In this document: positions 26,475-35,707 of the stretch, piece after piece
How positions within the stretch are numbered: the first letter of the stretch is position 1
How the letters are laid out: every line of letters begins with the position of its first letter
Notes under the pieces: model-generated
Told to the model about the DNA's origin: nothing
The model's input: the letters and a program-made list of their open reading frames with translations, nothing else
The model's database searches: none
Position numbers and translations under genes: made by a program
Source of the DNA: CAWBLP01 sp963789495
Lineage (GTDB): Bacteria > Pseudomonadota > Alphaproteobacteria > Acetobacterales > Acetobacteraceae
Assembly: GCA_963789495.1 (NCBI GenBank)
Contig: CAWBLP010000026.1
Span: 3,151-67,150 of the forward strand
Reading direction: 5' to 3'
DNA: 64,000 nucleotides

Positions 26475-27344
26475 ATGAACCGGCACAGCCAGGGCGTTCT
26501 GCTGATCGCGCTGTCGACGGTGTTCTTCAGTTCGGCGGGGTTCTTCACCAGGCTGATCCACCTCGACGTCTGGACCATGCTGTTCTGGCGCGGCTTGTTC
26601 GCGGGCGTGATGATCCTGTGCGTGATCCTGGTGCAGGAACGACGCCAGGCGGTGCGGGTCATGCGGGCCATCGGCGGCCCCGGCCTGCTGGCGGCTGCCT
26701 GCTCCACCGGCGCCACGATTTTATACATCAATGCGTTCCGCCACACCTCGGTCGCCGACGTCGCGGTGATCTTCGCCGCCGCGCCGTTCGTCACCGCGGG
26801 CCTGGGCTGGCTCTGTCTCGGCCTGCGGGAGAGCTGGGCGACACTCGCCGCCAGCCTGATCGCATTGCTGGGCGTCGCCATCATCGTGGGCGGCGCCATC
26901 ACCGACGGGCATCTGGTGGGTGATCTGCTGGCGTTCGGCATGACGCTTTGCATGGCCGTCATGATGCTGATCATCCGGCATCAGCACGAGACCCCGATGC
27001 TGCCCGCGGCGTGCCTGTCGGCGCTGCTGTGCCCGCTGTTGGTCTGGCCGTTCGCCACGCCGTTCGCCATCGCCACCGGCGACATGGTCAATCTGTTCCT
27101 GTTCGGGACAACGCAGTTTGGCCTGGGGCTGCTTCTACTCACTGTGGGTGGCCAGATGATCTCCGCGACCGAGAATGCGCTGCTCAACACGCTGGAGGCG
27201 CCACTTGCGATCGCCTGGGTATGGCTGGCCTTCGGTGAAATGCCGGCGATCACCAGCGCCGCGGGGGGCGTCGTCGTCATGCTGGCAGTCGCCGCCAACG
27301 TCTGGCACAGCCATCGGTTCCGGTTTGATGCGGCCGTCACCTGA
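26475..27344 (+). CDS. EamA-family DMT transporter
   Basis: 289 residues from ATG 26475 (AGGT upstream); 10 hydrophobic helices in two EamA repeats. The first repeat opens GVLLIALSTVFFSSAGFFTRL and contains WRGLFAG; the second starts GDLLAFGMTLCMAVMMLIIR and ends with NALLNTLEAPLAIAWVWLAFGEMP, the EamA signature. These carriers export metabolites or amino acids; substrate unknown. Confidence 0.88.
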   Translation: MNRHSQGVLLIALSTVFFSSAGFFTRLIHLDVWTMLFWRGLFAGVMILCVILVQERRQAVRVMRAIGGPGLLAAACSTGATILYINAFRHTSVADVAVIFAAAPFVTAGLGWLCLGLRESWATLAASLIALLGVAIIVGGAITDGHLVGDLLAFGMTLCMAVMMLIIRHQHETPMLPAACLSALLCPLLVWPFATPFAIATGDMVNLFLFGTTQFGLGLLLLTVGGQMISATENALLNTLEAPLAIAWVWLAFGEMPAITSAAGGVVVMLAVAANVWHSHRFRFDAAVT

Positions 27345-27500
27345 GGACGAAGCGGATGGGCCGGCCCGATTCAGGCGCGACACCGGCCCCACGTGTGCTA
27401 GCGGAGTTGCAACAAGCCGGTATATCCACCGGGTGGCGCTGGACATTCGGCCGGCGCTGCGGCAGTCCCGGCTGACACCACGCCGCACGCTGGAGGAACC

Positions 27501-28289
27501 ATGGATGCCGCCCGGATCAGCCTGCTGGAGCCCGACGAACCCGATCCGGTCCGCCTGCTGCGCAGCAATGGCGTGTCCAACCTGTTCCTGATCGCCGACC
27601 ACGCCGGCCGCGCAATCCCGCGCCGCCTCGGCAAGCTCGGCCTGCCGGACAGCGAACTCAATCGTCATATCGGCTGGGACATCGGTATCGCGGGCGTCAC
27701 CGAGCAACTGTCCGAGGCGCTGGACGCGGCCGCCGTGCTGCAGACCTATTCGCGCCTGGTGATCGACTGCAACCGCGATCCGGCAGTGGCCAGCGCAATG
27801 CCGGAGATCAGTGAACTGACCCGCATTCCCGGCAATGTCGGCCTGACCGACGCCGACCGCGCCGCACGGGTGGATGCGATCTTCCGGCCCTATCACGCGC
27901 GGATCGCCGCCCTGCTAGATGCACGCGGCGCGGCCGGGCGGCGCACGGTACTGGTGGCGATGCACAGTTTCACCCCGGTATTCAAAGGCGAATCGCGCGC
28001 CATGCAGGTGGGCGTGCTGTACAACCGCGATGCCCGCTTCGCCTCGATCCTGCTGGCCCTGCTGCGCGCGGAAGGCGACCTGATGGTGGGCGACAACGCG
28101 CCCTACGCCATCACCGACACCAGCGATTATGGCGTTCCCGTGCATGGCGAACGGCGTGGCCTGCCGCATGTCGAGATCGAAATCCGCCAGGACCTGATCG
28201 AGGATGCCGCTGGCCAGGCGGCCTGGGCAGCGCGGTTCGCGCGGCTGCTGCCGGAAGCGGACGCGCAACTGCGGGCGGCGGGGTCGTGA
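27501..28289 (+). CDS. N-formylglutamate amidohydrolase family protein
   Basis: 262 residues; GGAGGAACC before the ATG. The zinc-peptidase-like N-formylglutamate amidohydrolase fold shows LFLIADHAGRAIPRRLG, HIGWDIGIAGVTEQL, YSRLVIDCNRDP, LVAMHSFTPVF and PHVEIEIRQDLI. In the Hut pathway this enzyme releases glutamate from N-formylglutamate. No hut genes are adjacent, and this shorter-loop branch may act on other N-formyl or amide substrates. Its stop overlaps the next start by four bases. Confidence 0.85.
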   Translation: MDAARISLLEPDEPDPVRLLRSNGVSNLFLIADHAGRAIPRRLGKLGLPDSELNRHIGWDIGIAGVTEQLSEALDAAAVLQTYSRLVIDCNRDPAVASAMPEISELTRIPGNVGLTDADRAARVDAIFRPYHARIAALLDARGAAGRRTVLVAMHSFTPVFKGESRAMQVGVLYNRDARFASILLALLRAEGDLMVGDNAPYAITDTSDYGVPVHGERRGLPHVEIEIRQDLIEDAAGQAAWAARFARLLPEADAQLRAAGS

Positions 28290-28954
28290 TGAGCGACACC
28301 GGGCGCGCGCCGCTGAGCCGCGAGGTGCCGATCGATCCGGCGCACGCGGCGCTGCTGTTCATCGATGTGCAGAACTACACCGCCCGCCCGGATGGCGGCG
28401 AATATGCCGGCCTGTCCGAAGCCGAACGCGAGGCACGCTACGGCTGGTTCTTCCGCACCATGCGGGAGACGGCGGTGCCCAACATGCAGCGCCTGGCCGC
28501 TTCCTGCCGGCGTGGCCGCATCGAGGTGATGTACACGGTCATCGAGGCGCTGACCCGGGATGGTCGCGACCAAAGCCTGGACTACCGGATCAGCGGGCTA
28601 TTCGTGCCGCGCGGTTCCTGGGATGCCCAGGTGCTGGCGGAGATCCCGCCGGTGGGCGACGAGATGGTGCTGCCGAAGACGTCCTCCAGCGTGTTCATCT
28701 CGACCAACATCGACTACGTGCTGCGCAACCTCGGTGTGCGCTCCTTGATCATTGCCGGCGTGCTGACCGACCAGTGCATCGATTCCGCGGTGCGTGACGC
28801 CTGCGACCTGGGTTACCTGGTCACGCTGCCGGTGGATGCCTGCGCGACGCTGAGCGCGGGACGACACGACTGGTCGTTGCGCAACAATCGCGGCTATTGC
28901 CGGCAGGTCACCACCGACGCCCTGGTCCAGGAGATCGACGCGCTGACGGCGTGA
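28286..28954 (+). CDS. Isochorismatase-family cysteine hydrolase
   Basis: 222 residues, start overlapping the preceding stop (ATGA). The Asp-Lys-Cys triad is visible: LLFIDVQNYT (Asp), LPKTSSSVF (Lys) and GVLTDQCIDSAVRDA (Cys). Members hydrolyse amides such as N-carbamoyl-sarcosine, nicotinamide, ureidoacrylate or biuret, or the ether of isochorismate. Coupling to an N-formylglutamate amidohydrolase-like enzyme suggests a two-step hydrolysis of a carbamoyl/formyl amide, which is inference. Confidence 0.88.
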   Translation: MMSDTGRAPLSREVPIDPAHAALLFIDVQNYTARPDGGEYAGLSEAEREARYGWFFRTMRETAVPNMQRLAASCRRGRIEVMYTVIEALTRDGRDQSLDYRISGLFVPRGSWDAQVLAEIPPVGDEMVLPKTSSSVFISTNIDYVLRNLGVRSLIIAGVLTDQCIDSAVRDACDLGYLVTLPVDACATLSAGRHDWSLRNNRGYCRQVTTDALVQEIDALTA

Positions 28955-29077
28955 ACTGCGCCGCCCCTCGCAGCCCGTGCCCCCATCCGTGCGATGGGGC
29001 AGGACGCAGCGAAGGTCGGGGCGTTGCCGCATCCCACCCCAACGCACAGATGCGGGCACCGGACCGCGAAAGGCGGC

Positions 29078-29897
29078 TTAGTTCAGCCGGCCGCGCAGCT
29101 CCTCCATCGCCAGGCGCACGCGATCGGCCGCGCCGCCGGAGGGCACCAGGGCCAGGCAGCGTTCGAAGCAGCGCAACGCGGCGGTCACGCGGTCCAGCCG
29201 CTGGTTCATCACCGCGGCCTGGCGCCACAGCTCCGCCACGTCGGGCGCGATGCGCAGCATGTCCTCGGTGCAGCTCAACGCGCCGGTCATGTCGCCGGCC
29301 TGCAGCTTGCGGGTCAGGATGTTGTTCTGCAGCCGCAGCAGCACTCGCCGCGCATTCATCGGTCGCAGCAGGCCCGGCCGCAGTTCCGCCTCCTCGCCCT
29401 CCACCTGCTTCAGCAGCACGCGCAGTTCGCGTGCACCCAGCGCCGCGCCACCGTGGAACACGTCCAGTACCGGCCTGGGTGCCCTTGCCTTCCAGCGCCA
29501 CCAGGAAATGGGCCGGGAAATCCACGCCATGCGCGCCCCATCCGGCCGCGCGCGCGGCATGCATCCACAGGATGCCGAGCGCGACGGGCAGGCCGCGGCG
29601 GCGCTCGATGACGCGGATCAGGTTGGCGTTGGCCAGGTCGTCGTAATGTTGCGAGTCGCCGATATAGCCGTGACGGGTCGCCAGCAGGGCGGACAGCGCC
29701 TCGGCGCGCTCCGCCAGGTCGCCGCTGGCCGGCAGCGCAACGGCGTGCTGCGCCAGCTCCGACAGATGGGCCCGCGCCGCCAGCCAATCCGCGTCCGAGG
29801 CATCGACGCGGGCAAGCTGCAACGCGGCATCGGCGATATCGATCTCCGTGTCGGGCAACAGGCCAATCGCTTCGAGCGCTTCACGCGGGTCGGACAT
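29078..29897 (-). pseudogene. SirB1/transglutaminase-like TPR protein, one frameshift
   Basis: The frame from 29897 gives MSDPREALEAIGLL, then RRGLPVALGILWMHAARAAGW and FPAHFLVALEGKG. One extra base near 29475 shifts it, and the next frame continues VLDVFHGGAALG, RLQNNILTRKLQAGDMTGAL and ELRGRLN. This is the SirB1 layout (transglutaminase-like core plus C-terminal TPR), ~270 residues, function unknown. GLPVALGILW and the tail match across the break, so the gene is probably real and intact. Confidence 0.72.
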
Positions 29898-30003
29898 CCA
29901 TCGACTGCTCCGGCTGTGGGGGCTTCACCATGAAGGTGGCACCGATGCCGCGCAAGCAAGCTCCGGTCGGCAGGACGCGTTCGGCAAGCCCTGGTTAGAA
30001 AGC

Positions 30004-30038
30004 ATGAAGCCACGAGGCAGGGTGCCTCGTGGCTTCAT
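30004..30038 (-). terminator. 16-bp perfect hairpin after thiC
   Basis: Inverted repeat ATGAAGCCACGAGGCA / TGCCTCGTGGCTTCAT with a 3-base loop, about 40 bases past the thiC stop. On the minus strand it is followed by GCTTTCTAACC, a weak T tract. Likely the thiC intrinsic terminator, or at least an mRNA-stabilising stem. Confidence 0.7.
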
Positions 30039-30077
30039 GAAGCGATCGATACCGGGGCGCGGCCCCGGCGTGGCAGG

Positions 30078-31907
30078 TTATTCCGCCGCCGTTTCCGGCA
30101 CGTAGATCTGCTCGCCCTTCTCGACGAACTCCTTGCTCTTCTCCTCCATGCCGGCCATCCGCTCCGCCTCCACCCGCAGATCCTGGGTGATCTTCATCGA
30201 GCAGAACTTCGGCCCGCACATGGAGCAGAAATGCGCGACCTTGTGCGCTTCCTTCGGCAGCGTCTCGTCGTGGAACTGACCGCGCCGTGTCGGGATCGAG
30301 CGACAGGTTGAACTGATCCTCCCACCGGAACTCGAACCGCGCGCGGCTGATCGCGTCGTCGCGCAGCTTGGCGGCGGGATGACCCTTCGCCAGGTCCGCG
30401 GCATGCGCCGCAATCCGATAGGTGATCACGCCGGTCTTCACGTCGTCACGGTCCGGCAGGCCGAGATGCTCCTTCGGCGTCACGTAGCACAGCATCGCGG
30501 TGCCGAACCAGCCAATCATCGCCGCACCGATCGCGCTGGTGATGTGGTCGTAGCCGGGCGCGATATCGGTGGTCAGCGGGCCAAGCGTGTAGAACGGCGC
30601 TTCGCCGCATTCGCGCAGCTGCTTGTCCATGTTGACCTTGATCTTGTGCATCGGCACGTGGCCGGGGCCTTCGATCATCACCTGACAGCCCTTGTCCCAG
30701 GCCAGCTTGGTCAGTTCGCCCAGCGTCTCCAGCTCGCCGAACTGCGCCGCGGTCGTTGGCGTCGGCGTTGGAGCCCGGGCGCAGCCCGTCGCCCAGCGAG
30801 AACGACACGTCGTATTTGCGCATGATGTCGCAGATCTCGTCGAAGCGCTCGTACAGGAAGCTCTCCTTGTGGTGCGACAGGCACCAGCGCGCCATGATCG
30901 AGCCGCCGCGCGACACGATCCCGGTGACCCGCTTGGCGGTCAGCGGCACGTATTGGAGCCGCACGCCGGCATGGATGGTGAAGTAGTCCACCCCCTGCTC
31001 CGCCTGCTCGATCAGCGTGTCCTTGAACACCTCCCAGTCGAGCTTGGCCGGATCGCCGTCCACCTTCTCCAGCGCCTGGTAGATCGGCACGGTGCCGATC
31101 GGCACCGGACTGTTGCGCATGATCCAGCCGCGGATGTTGTGGATATTGCGGCCGGTGGACAGATCCATGACCGTGTCGGCGCCCCAGCGGATCGCCCAGA
31201 CCAGCTTTTCCACCTCTTCCGCGACGCCCGAGGTCACCGCGGAATTGCCGATATTGGCGTTGATCTTCACCAGGAAGTTGCGGCCGATGATGACCGGCTC
31301 CAGCTCCGGATGGTTGATATTGGCGGGAATGATGGCGCGGCCGCGGGCGATTTCGTCGCGCACGAATTCCGGCGTGATGAACGGCGGGATTTCCGCGCCG
31401 AAGCTCTCGCCATCGGCGATCCGCGCCTCGGCTCCGTCCAGCATCTTCTGACGGCCGAGGTTCTCGCGATGCGCGACGTAGATCATCTCCTCGGTGATGA
31501 TGCCGGCGCGGGCGAATTCCAGCTGGGTGACCGGCTGGCCGGGCTTGCCGCCATAGACCGGATGATCCGCCGGGCATTCCGGCACCAGCTTGTCGTTGCC
31601 GATATTGCCGTTGTCCTCCGGCTTCACCGCGCGGGCGGCGATGCGGTCGAAGCCGCGCTTCGCCAGCCATTCGCGCCGCACCGGCGTCAGGCCGGCGGAC
31701 GAGATCGATGGTGATGGCCGGGTCGGTGTAGGGGCCGGAGCAGTCATAGGCGCGATACGGTTCCTCGCGCGCGCTCGGGTCCAGCGCGATCTCGCGAAAC
31801 GGCACGCTGATGTCGGGGCGGCCGGCCGGGCTGGTATAGATCTTGCGGGAGCCAGCGATCGGGCCGGTGGTGACCGAGCTCGGGCGGGCGGGGGACTGGA
31901 CCGTCAT
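30078..31907 (-). pseudogene. thiC: thiC, phosphomethylpyrimidine synthase (frame broken, probably by assembly errors)
   Basis: AGGAGGAG precedes ATG 31907. ThiC converts aminoimidazole ribotide to HMP-P for thiamine synthesis with a radical-SAM [4Fe-4S] cluster. Three shifts, near 31702, 30756 and 30282, are each repaired by removing one base. Read this way the protein is ~608 residues, full length: GNIGNDKLVPECPADHPVYGG, NINHPELEPVIIGRNFLVKIN, MDLSTGRNIHNIR, SRGGSIMARWCL, SLGDGLRPGSNADAND, GPGHVPMHKIKVNMD and the cluster motif CSMCGPKFCSMKI. Because only single added bases are involved and the TPP riboswitch is intact, I believe the gene works. Confidence 0.9.
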
Positions 31908-31976
31908 GACGTCTCCTCCTCCAACGCAGCGCGGGCGGCTGAGGCGGGAGACGGGGGTGATGCGTATGCCGGAACC

Positions 31977-32081
31977 CCGTCCCTACGCCGGCATGACCCG
32001 GTTCAGGTTCAAGGGTCACCGCGCCGCCGGGTGCGCCGGCTGTAGCGGTATCTCAGCCCCTTGCGGCGGGGCTCCCCTCGG
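31977..32081 (-). promoter_or_regulatory. TPP riboswitch (THI element) upstream of thiC
   Basis: On the minus strand the leader reads GAGGGGAGCCCC... then GGGGCTGAGATACCG, and later GACCCTTGAACCTGAACC followed by GGGTCATGCCGGCGTAGGGA. CTGAGA and GACCCTTGAACCTGAxC are the diagnostic TPP-binding internal loops. It ends ~70 bases before the thiC ATG, so high thiamine pyrophosphate would mask translation or stop transcription. Confidence 0.95.
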
Positions 32082-32090
32082 TGGTCGGGC

Positions 32091-32119
32091 AGGATGCGGC
32101 GGTTGTGGGTGAGTGTCAA
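32091..32119 (-). promoter_or_regulatory. Putative thiC promoter
   Basis: TTGACA (32119-32114 read on the minus strand) is followed 17 bases later by CATCCT, a 3/6 match to TATAAT, so a sigma-70-type promoter placed just before the riboswitch. The ISNCY target duplication ends at the base next to the -35 box, so the element left the promoter core untouched. Confidence 0.5.
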
Positions 32120-32215
32120 ATTCGCGTCTCCGTCCTGTGGCTAGCTGGCGATCTGTCCGGTGTTTGTAGCTCGTGAAGTGTCCGGTCCACTGGCTCGCTG
32201 GAACGGGGGGCGGCG

Positions 32216-33394
32216 ATGGATCGGGCACGCATTCACGAGGGGGTTCGTCGGATGCGTTTTCAGGACGTGCTGGGTCGGACCGAACGGTCTGAGCTGAGCC
32301 AGCTGGAGGCGGCGGAGTTGCTCGGGGTCAGCGAGCGGACGTTCCGCCGCTGGCGCGACCGCTACCGGGAAGAAGGAGTTGCGGGATTGAGCGACCGTCG
32401 CCTCCGCCCCTCGCTGCGGCAGGCGCCGAAGGCGGAGATCGAGCGGATGCTGGGCCTGTATCGCGATCTCTACCGCGGCTTCACGGTGAAGCATTTCCAT
32501 GAGCAGTTGGGCAAGCGGCACAACTACACGCTGGGCTACACGGTGACCAAGCTGCACCTGCAACGGGCCGGGCTGGTGACCCCGGCGCGGTCGCGCTCGG
32601 CGCATCGCAAGAAGCGGCCGCGCCGGCCGTTGGTGGGCATGATGCTGCATCAGGATGCGTCGACCCATGCCTGGCTGCCTGGCGACGAACGCAAATACGA
32701 CCTGGTGGCGACGATGGATGACGCGACGAGTGCGGTCTACTCGCTGTTCCTGGTGGAGCAGGAGGGCACCGCCTCAAGCCTGCGTGGCGTACGGGAGGTG
32801 ATTGAACGGCACGGCCTGTTCTGCTCGCTCTACACCGACCGTGGCAGCCACTACTTCGAGACGCCCGAGGCCGGCGGTCGTGTCTCGAAGACAGTGCTGA
32901 CACAGTTCGGCCGGGCGCTGAAGCAGCTCGGCATCGAGCACATTGCGGCCTACTCGCCGCAGGCCCGCGGGCGGTCGGAGCGCCTGTTCGGCACGTTGCA
33001 GGACCGGCTGCCGAAGGAGCTGGCGCTGGCCGGGATCAGCACACCGGAGGCGGCGAACCGATGGCTGCGGGAGGTCTACGTCGCCGAGCACAACGCGCGC
33101 TTTGCGGTGCCGGCCGAGCAGGCGGGATCGGCCTTCGTGGTGGATCCGAACGGTGCCTGGCGGGAGATTCTGTGCATCCAGGAGGACCGCCGAGTGGGTC
33201 ATGACAACACGGTGAAGTGGCGCCGCCTCACCCTGCAACTGCCGCCGTCGCGGCTGCGGCCGCACTTCGTCAGAGCCACCGTGCGCGTGCACGAATATCC
33301 GGATGGGCGGCTGGCGGTGTTGTGGGGGCCGCACCGGCTGGCGGATTACGACGCCGAGGGGCGCCTTTTCCAACAGGAGCATATGGCCGCATGA
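32216..33394 (+). CDS. ISNCY-family transposase
   Basis: 392 residues, intact frame. N-terminal helix-turn-helix (SQLEAAELLGVSERTFRRWR), a second DNA-binding segment, then the integrase-like core: LHQDASTHAW and SLYTDRGSHYF supply the Asp residues, and SPQARGRSERLFGTLQDRLP the Glu. RSERLFGTLQDRLPKEL is characteristic of the large group labelled ISNCY. The C-terminal ~110 residues are a beta-rich domain. Confidence 0.92.
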   Translation: MDRARIHEGVRRMRFQDVLGRTERSELSQLEAAELLGVSERTFRRWRDRYREEGVAGLSDRRLRPSLRQAPKAEIERMLGLYRDLYRGFTVKHFHEQLGKRHNYTLGYTVTKLHLQRAGLVTPARSRSAHRKKRPRRPLVGMMLHQDASTHAWLPGDERKYDLVATMDDATSAVYSLFLVEQEGTASSLRGVREVIERHGLFCSLYTDRGSHYFETPEAGGRVSKTVLTQFGRALKQLGIEHIAAYSPQARGRSERLFGTLQDRLPKELALAGISTPEAANRWLREVYVAEHNARFAVPAEQAGSAFVVDPNGAWREILCIQEDRRVGHDNTVKWRRLTLQLPPSRLRPHFVRATVRVHEYPDGRLAVLWGPHRLADYDAEGRLFQQEHMAA

Positions 33395-33410
33395 CACGCT
33401 TCCAGTGCGG

Positions 33411-33446
33411 CTGCTCTGTGCCGGGGCATGCCCCGGCACAGAGCAG
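33411..33446. repeat. Perfect 36-bp palindrome at the end of the ISNCY transposase
   Basis: Left arm CTGCTCTGTGCCGGGGCA and its exact reverse complement meet with no spacer. It lies 17 bases after the transposase stop, inside the element. It may serve as the transposase terminator; the absence of a loop and of a T tract is unusual for that role. Confidence 0.7.
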
Positions 33447-33672
33447 GAACGAAGCGGACAGATCACGCGCTACCAAAACCGGACAGATTGACGCGCTAGC
33501 GACAATTCGCGTCTCCGTCCGAGCTGGACATACTTTTCGCCACGGCCGTTCGCGAACCAGACCGCAGAGCCGATGCGGGGCGGAACGCCGCCGGCAACGC
33601 CGCGATTGGTGCGGACATCGCAGCTCGCGCGCCGCGGAACGCTGCGGCGGCAGAGGACCGGCGGCGGGGCCG

Positions 33673-34137
33673 CTAAATCGGCAGGGGCGCCGCCTTCATG
33701 CGCTCCATGCTGAACCGGCTGGTGACGTTGCGCAGCGGCACCGCGCCGATCAGCCGCCGATAGAAATCGTCATAGGCGGCAATATCCGGCACCACGACAT
33801 GCAGCAGGTAATCCACGTCGCCGCTCATCCGCCAGGCATCGACGATTTCCGGTAGGCTCTGCACGATATCGTCAAAGCGCTCCAGCCAATCGCCGGAATG
33901 ATCGGCAGTCTCCACCGCCACGAAGACCGAGACCGGCAGGCCGACCTTCGCCGGGTCGATCACCGCAACCCGGCGCAAGATGATGCCGGCCTCCTCCATT
34001 CGCCGGATCCGCTTCCAGCAGGGAGTCGCCGTCAACCCGACCTGGTCGGCGATCTGCGCCAGCGACAGCGACGAGTCCTGAGCCAGCAGGCGCAGGATCT
34101 CGCGGTCCAGCCGGTCCATCTCCTTGTCAGCAGCCAT
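33673..34137 (-). CDS. Lrp/AsnC family transcriptional regulator
   Basis: 154 residues. N-terminal helix-turn-helix: LDREILRLLAQDSSLSLAQIADQVGLTATPCWKRIRRMEEAGII is the classical Lrp block. The C-terminal RAM domain binds small molecules (VDAWRMSGDVDYLLHVVVPD, with the conserved G-D-xDY). It is divergent from the leuC/leuD pair across an A+T-rich 297-base gap with a repeated 10-mer, so it probably regulates them in response to an amino acid. Confidence 0.9.
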   Translation of the reverse strand: MAADKEMDRLDREILRLLAQDSSLSLAQIADQVGLTATPCWKRIRRMEEAGIILRRVAVIDPAKVGLPVSVFVAVETADHSGDWLERFDDIVQSLPEIVDAWRMSGDVDYLLHVVVPDIAAYDDFYRRLIGAVPLRNVTSRFSMERMKAAPLPI

Positions 34138-34176
34138 GCAGCGGCATCCCTTCGGTCCACGCGGACGCTTAGCATT

Positions 34177-34227
34177 AAATTCTGAAAGTGGACCAGGATC
34201 GGATGATTAAGAGAAAAAAATTCTGAA
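34177..34227 (+). promoter_or_regulatory. Direct repeats in the A+T-rich lrp-leuC intergenic region
   Basis: AAATTCTGAA occurs at 34177-34186 and 34218-34227, 41 bases apart (close to four helical turns), in the most A+T-rich stretch of the window. Same-face spacing and position between divergent genes suit an Lrp-type regulator binding as an octamer. The rest of the gap up to 34434 shows no other motif. Confidence 0.4.
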
Positions 34228-34434
34228 CCCTGCGGCCGCGGCGCCGTCCCATGACCCCCGTCTCCGACAAGCGGAGCCGCCGGCGACGGCACCCACCGCC
34301 ACCTGGCACCGCCTGCGCCGAGCTCGGTGCGGAGCCGTGCGGACCACGCCCTTCCTCGGCAGCGCCCCGCATTGCCCGGCCCGATGTTCCGGACCATGCT
34401 CCCGCGCAGACAATGAATGACGGGAGGAACGCAC

Positions 34435-35707
34435 ATGGGCATGACCATGACGGAGAAGATTCTGTCGCGCGCCAGCGGCGGCGGCACCGTCGGACCCGGC
34501 GATGTCGCGGTGGTTGACGTGGAAACCGCCGTCCTGATGGACATGACCTTCCTGCCGGAAGGCTGGCGCGAAATCCTGAAAGTCCACGACCCGGACAAGA
34601 TCGCCATCGTGTTCGACCATCTGGTGCCGGCGCCCACCATCCAGGCCGCGACCGCCATGCGCACCGGCCGGCGCTTCGCCGAGAAATTCGGCATCGAGCG
34701 ACTGCACGATGTCGGCCCGGACCAGGGCATCGCCCATGCCGTGGTGGCGGACCGCGCCTATGCCCTGCCGGGCACCGTGCTGGTGAACGGCGATTCGCAC
34801 ACCTGCGCCGCCGGCGCCTTCAACTGCGCCGCGCGCGGCGTCGGCGGGCCGGACATGCTGTGGGCCGTCACCACCGGCAAGGCATGGTTCCGCGTCGGCG
34901 AGACCGTGCGCTACGACTTCACCGGCCGCTTGCCGGACGGGCGTATCGGCCAAGGACATCTTCCTGACCATCGCCGGACAGCTACGGCGCGCATGTCAAC
35001 CAGAACGTCGAATATGGCGGCCCGGGCATGTCGCACGCTCAGCATCAACGGCCGCCGCACGCTGGCGACGATGGGCGCCGAGCTGTCCGCCGAGTTCGTC
35101 ATCTTCGAGCCGGACGACGCGCTGCTGGACTACGTCCGCGCGCGCAATCCAGCAGCCGTTCGACCCGGCGCTGCCCGATGCCGACGCGGTATACGCCGAC
35201 GCGCCGCACCATCGACCTGGGCAGCCTGGAGCCGCTGGTGGCGCTGCCCGACGCGGTGGTGAACAACTCGGTGCCGGATCAGTGAGGTCGCCGGCCAGCA
35301 CATCGACCAGGCGTTCATCGGCTCCTGCGCCAACGGCACGCTGGACGATCTGGCGGTGGCGGCGCAAGGTGGTGCCGGCCGCAAGGTGGCGCGCGGCACG
35401 CGGCTGATCGTCACGCCCGGCACCCAGGCGATCTACCGCGCCGCGCTGAAGGCCGGCTATGTGGAGACGCTGCTGGAGGCCGGCGCGGTCGTGACGCCCG
35501 CCACCTGCGGCGCCTGCTCGGGCGGCCACATGGGCGCGCTGGGGCCGGACGAAGTGTGCATCACCGCCAGCACGCGCAACTTCAAGGGACGCATGGGCGA
35601 TCCCTCGGCGCGCATCTTCATGGGCTCGCCGGCGACGGTGCGCGGCATCGGCGCTGGCCGGCGTGATCGCCCATCCCGGCGAATTCTTCCGGGGAGACGC
35701 GGCATGA
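34435..35707 (+). pseudogene. leuC-like aconitase-family hydro-lyase large subunit (heavily frameshifted)
   Basis: GGGAGG lies 7 bases before ATG 34435. Reconstruction by deleting extra bases gives ~421 residues: TMTEKILSRASGGG, VVDVETAVLMDMTF, VFDHLVPAP, NGDSHTCAAGAFN, a cluster Cys in IGSCANGTLDD and TPATCGACSGGHMG, ending HPGEFFRGDAA. Seven of eight lesions found between 34950 and 35650 are single extra bases, one a lost base. This is the 3-isopropylmalate/homoaconitate-type dehydratase large subunit ([4Fe-4S]), working with the small subunit that follows. It could be true LeuC or a related dehydratase such as dimethylmalate hydratase. Confidence 0.8.

Larger units (their letters stand above)
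32136..33504 (+). mobile_element. ISNCY-type insertion sequence with 16-bp target duplication
   Basis: 1,369 bp. Ends are TGTGGCTAGC... and, reverse-complemented on the right, TGTCGCTAGC..., with two internal CTGTCCG-type repeats in each ~50-bp end. A 16-bp direct repeat (ATTCGCGTCTCCGTCC) flanks the element at 32120-32135 and 33505-33520. The single ORF is intact. A second 52-bp copy of the left end lies at 61254-61305. Confidence 0.88.
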
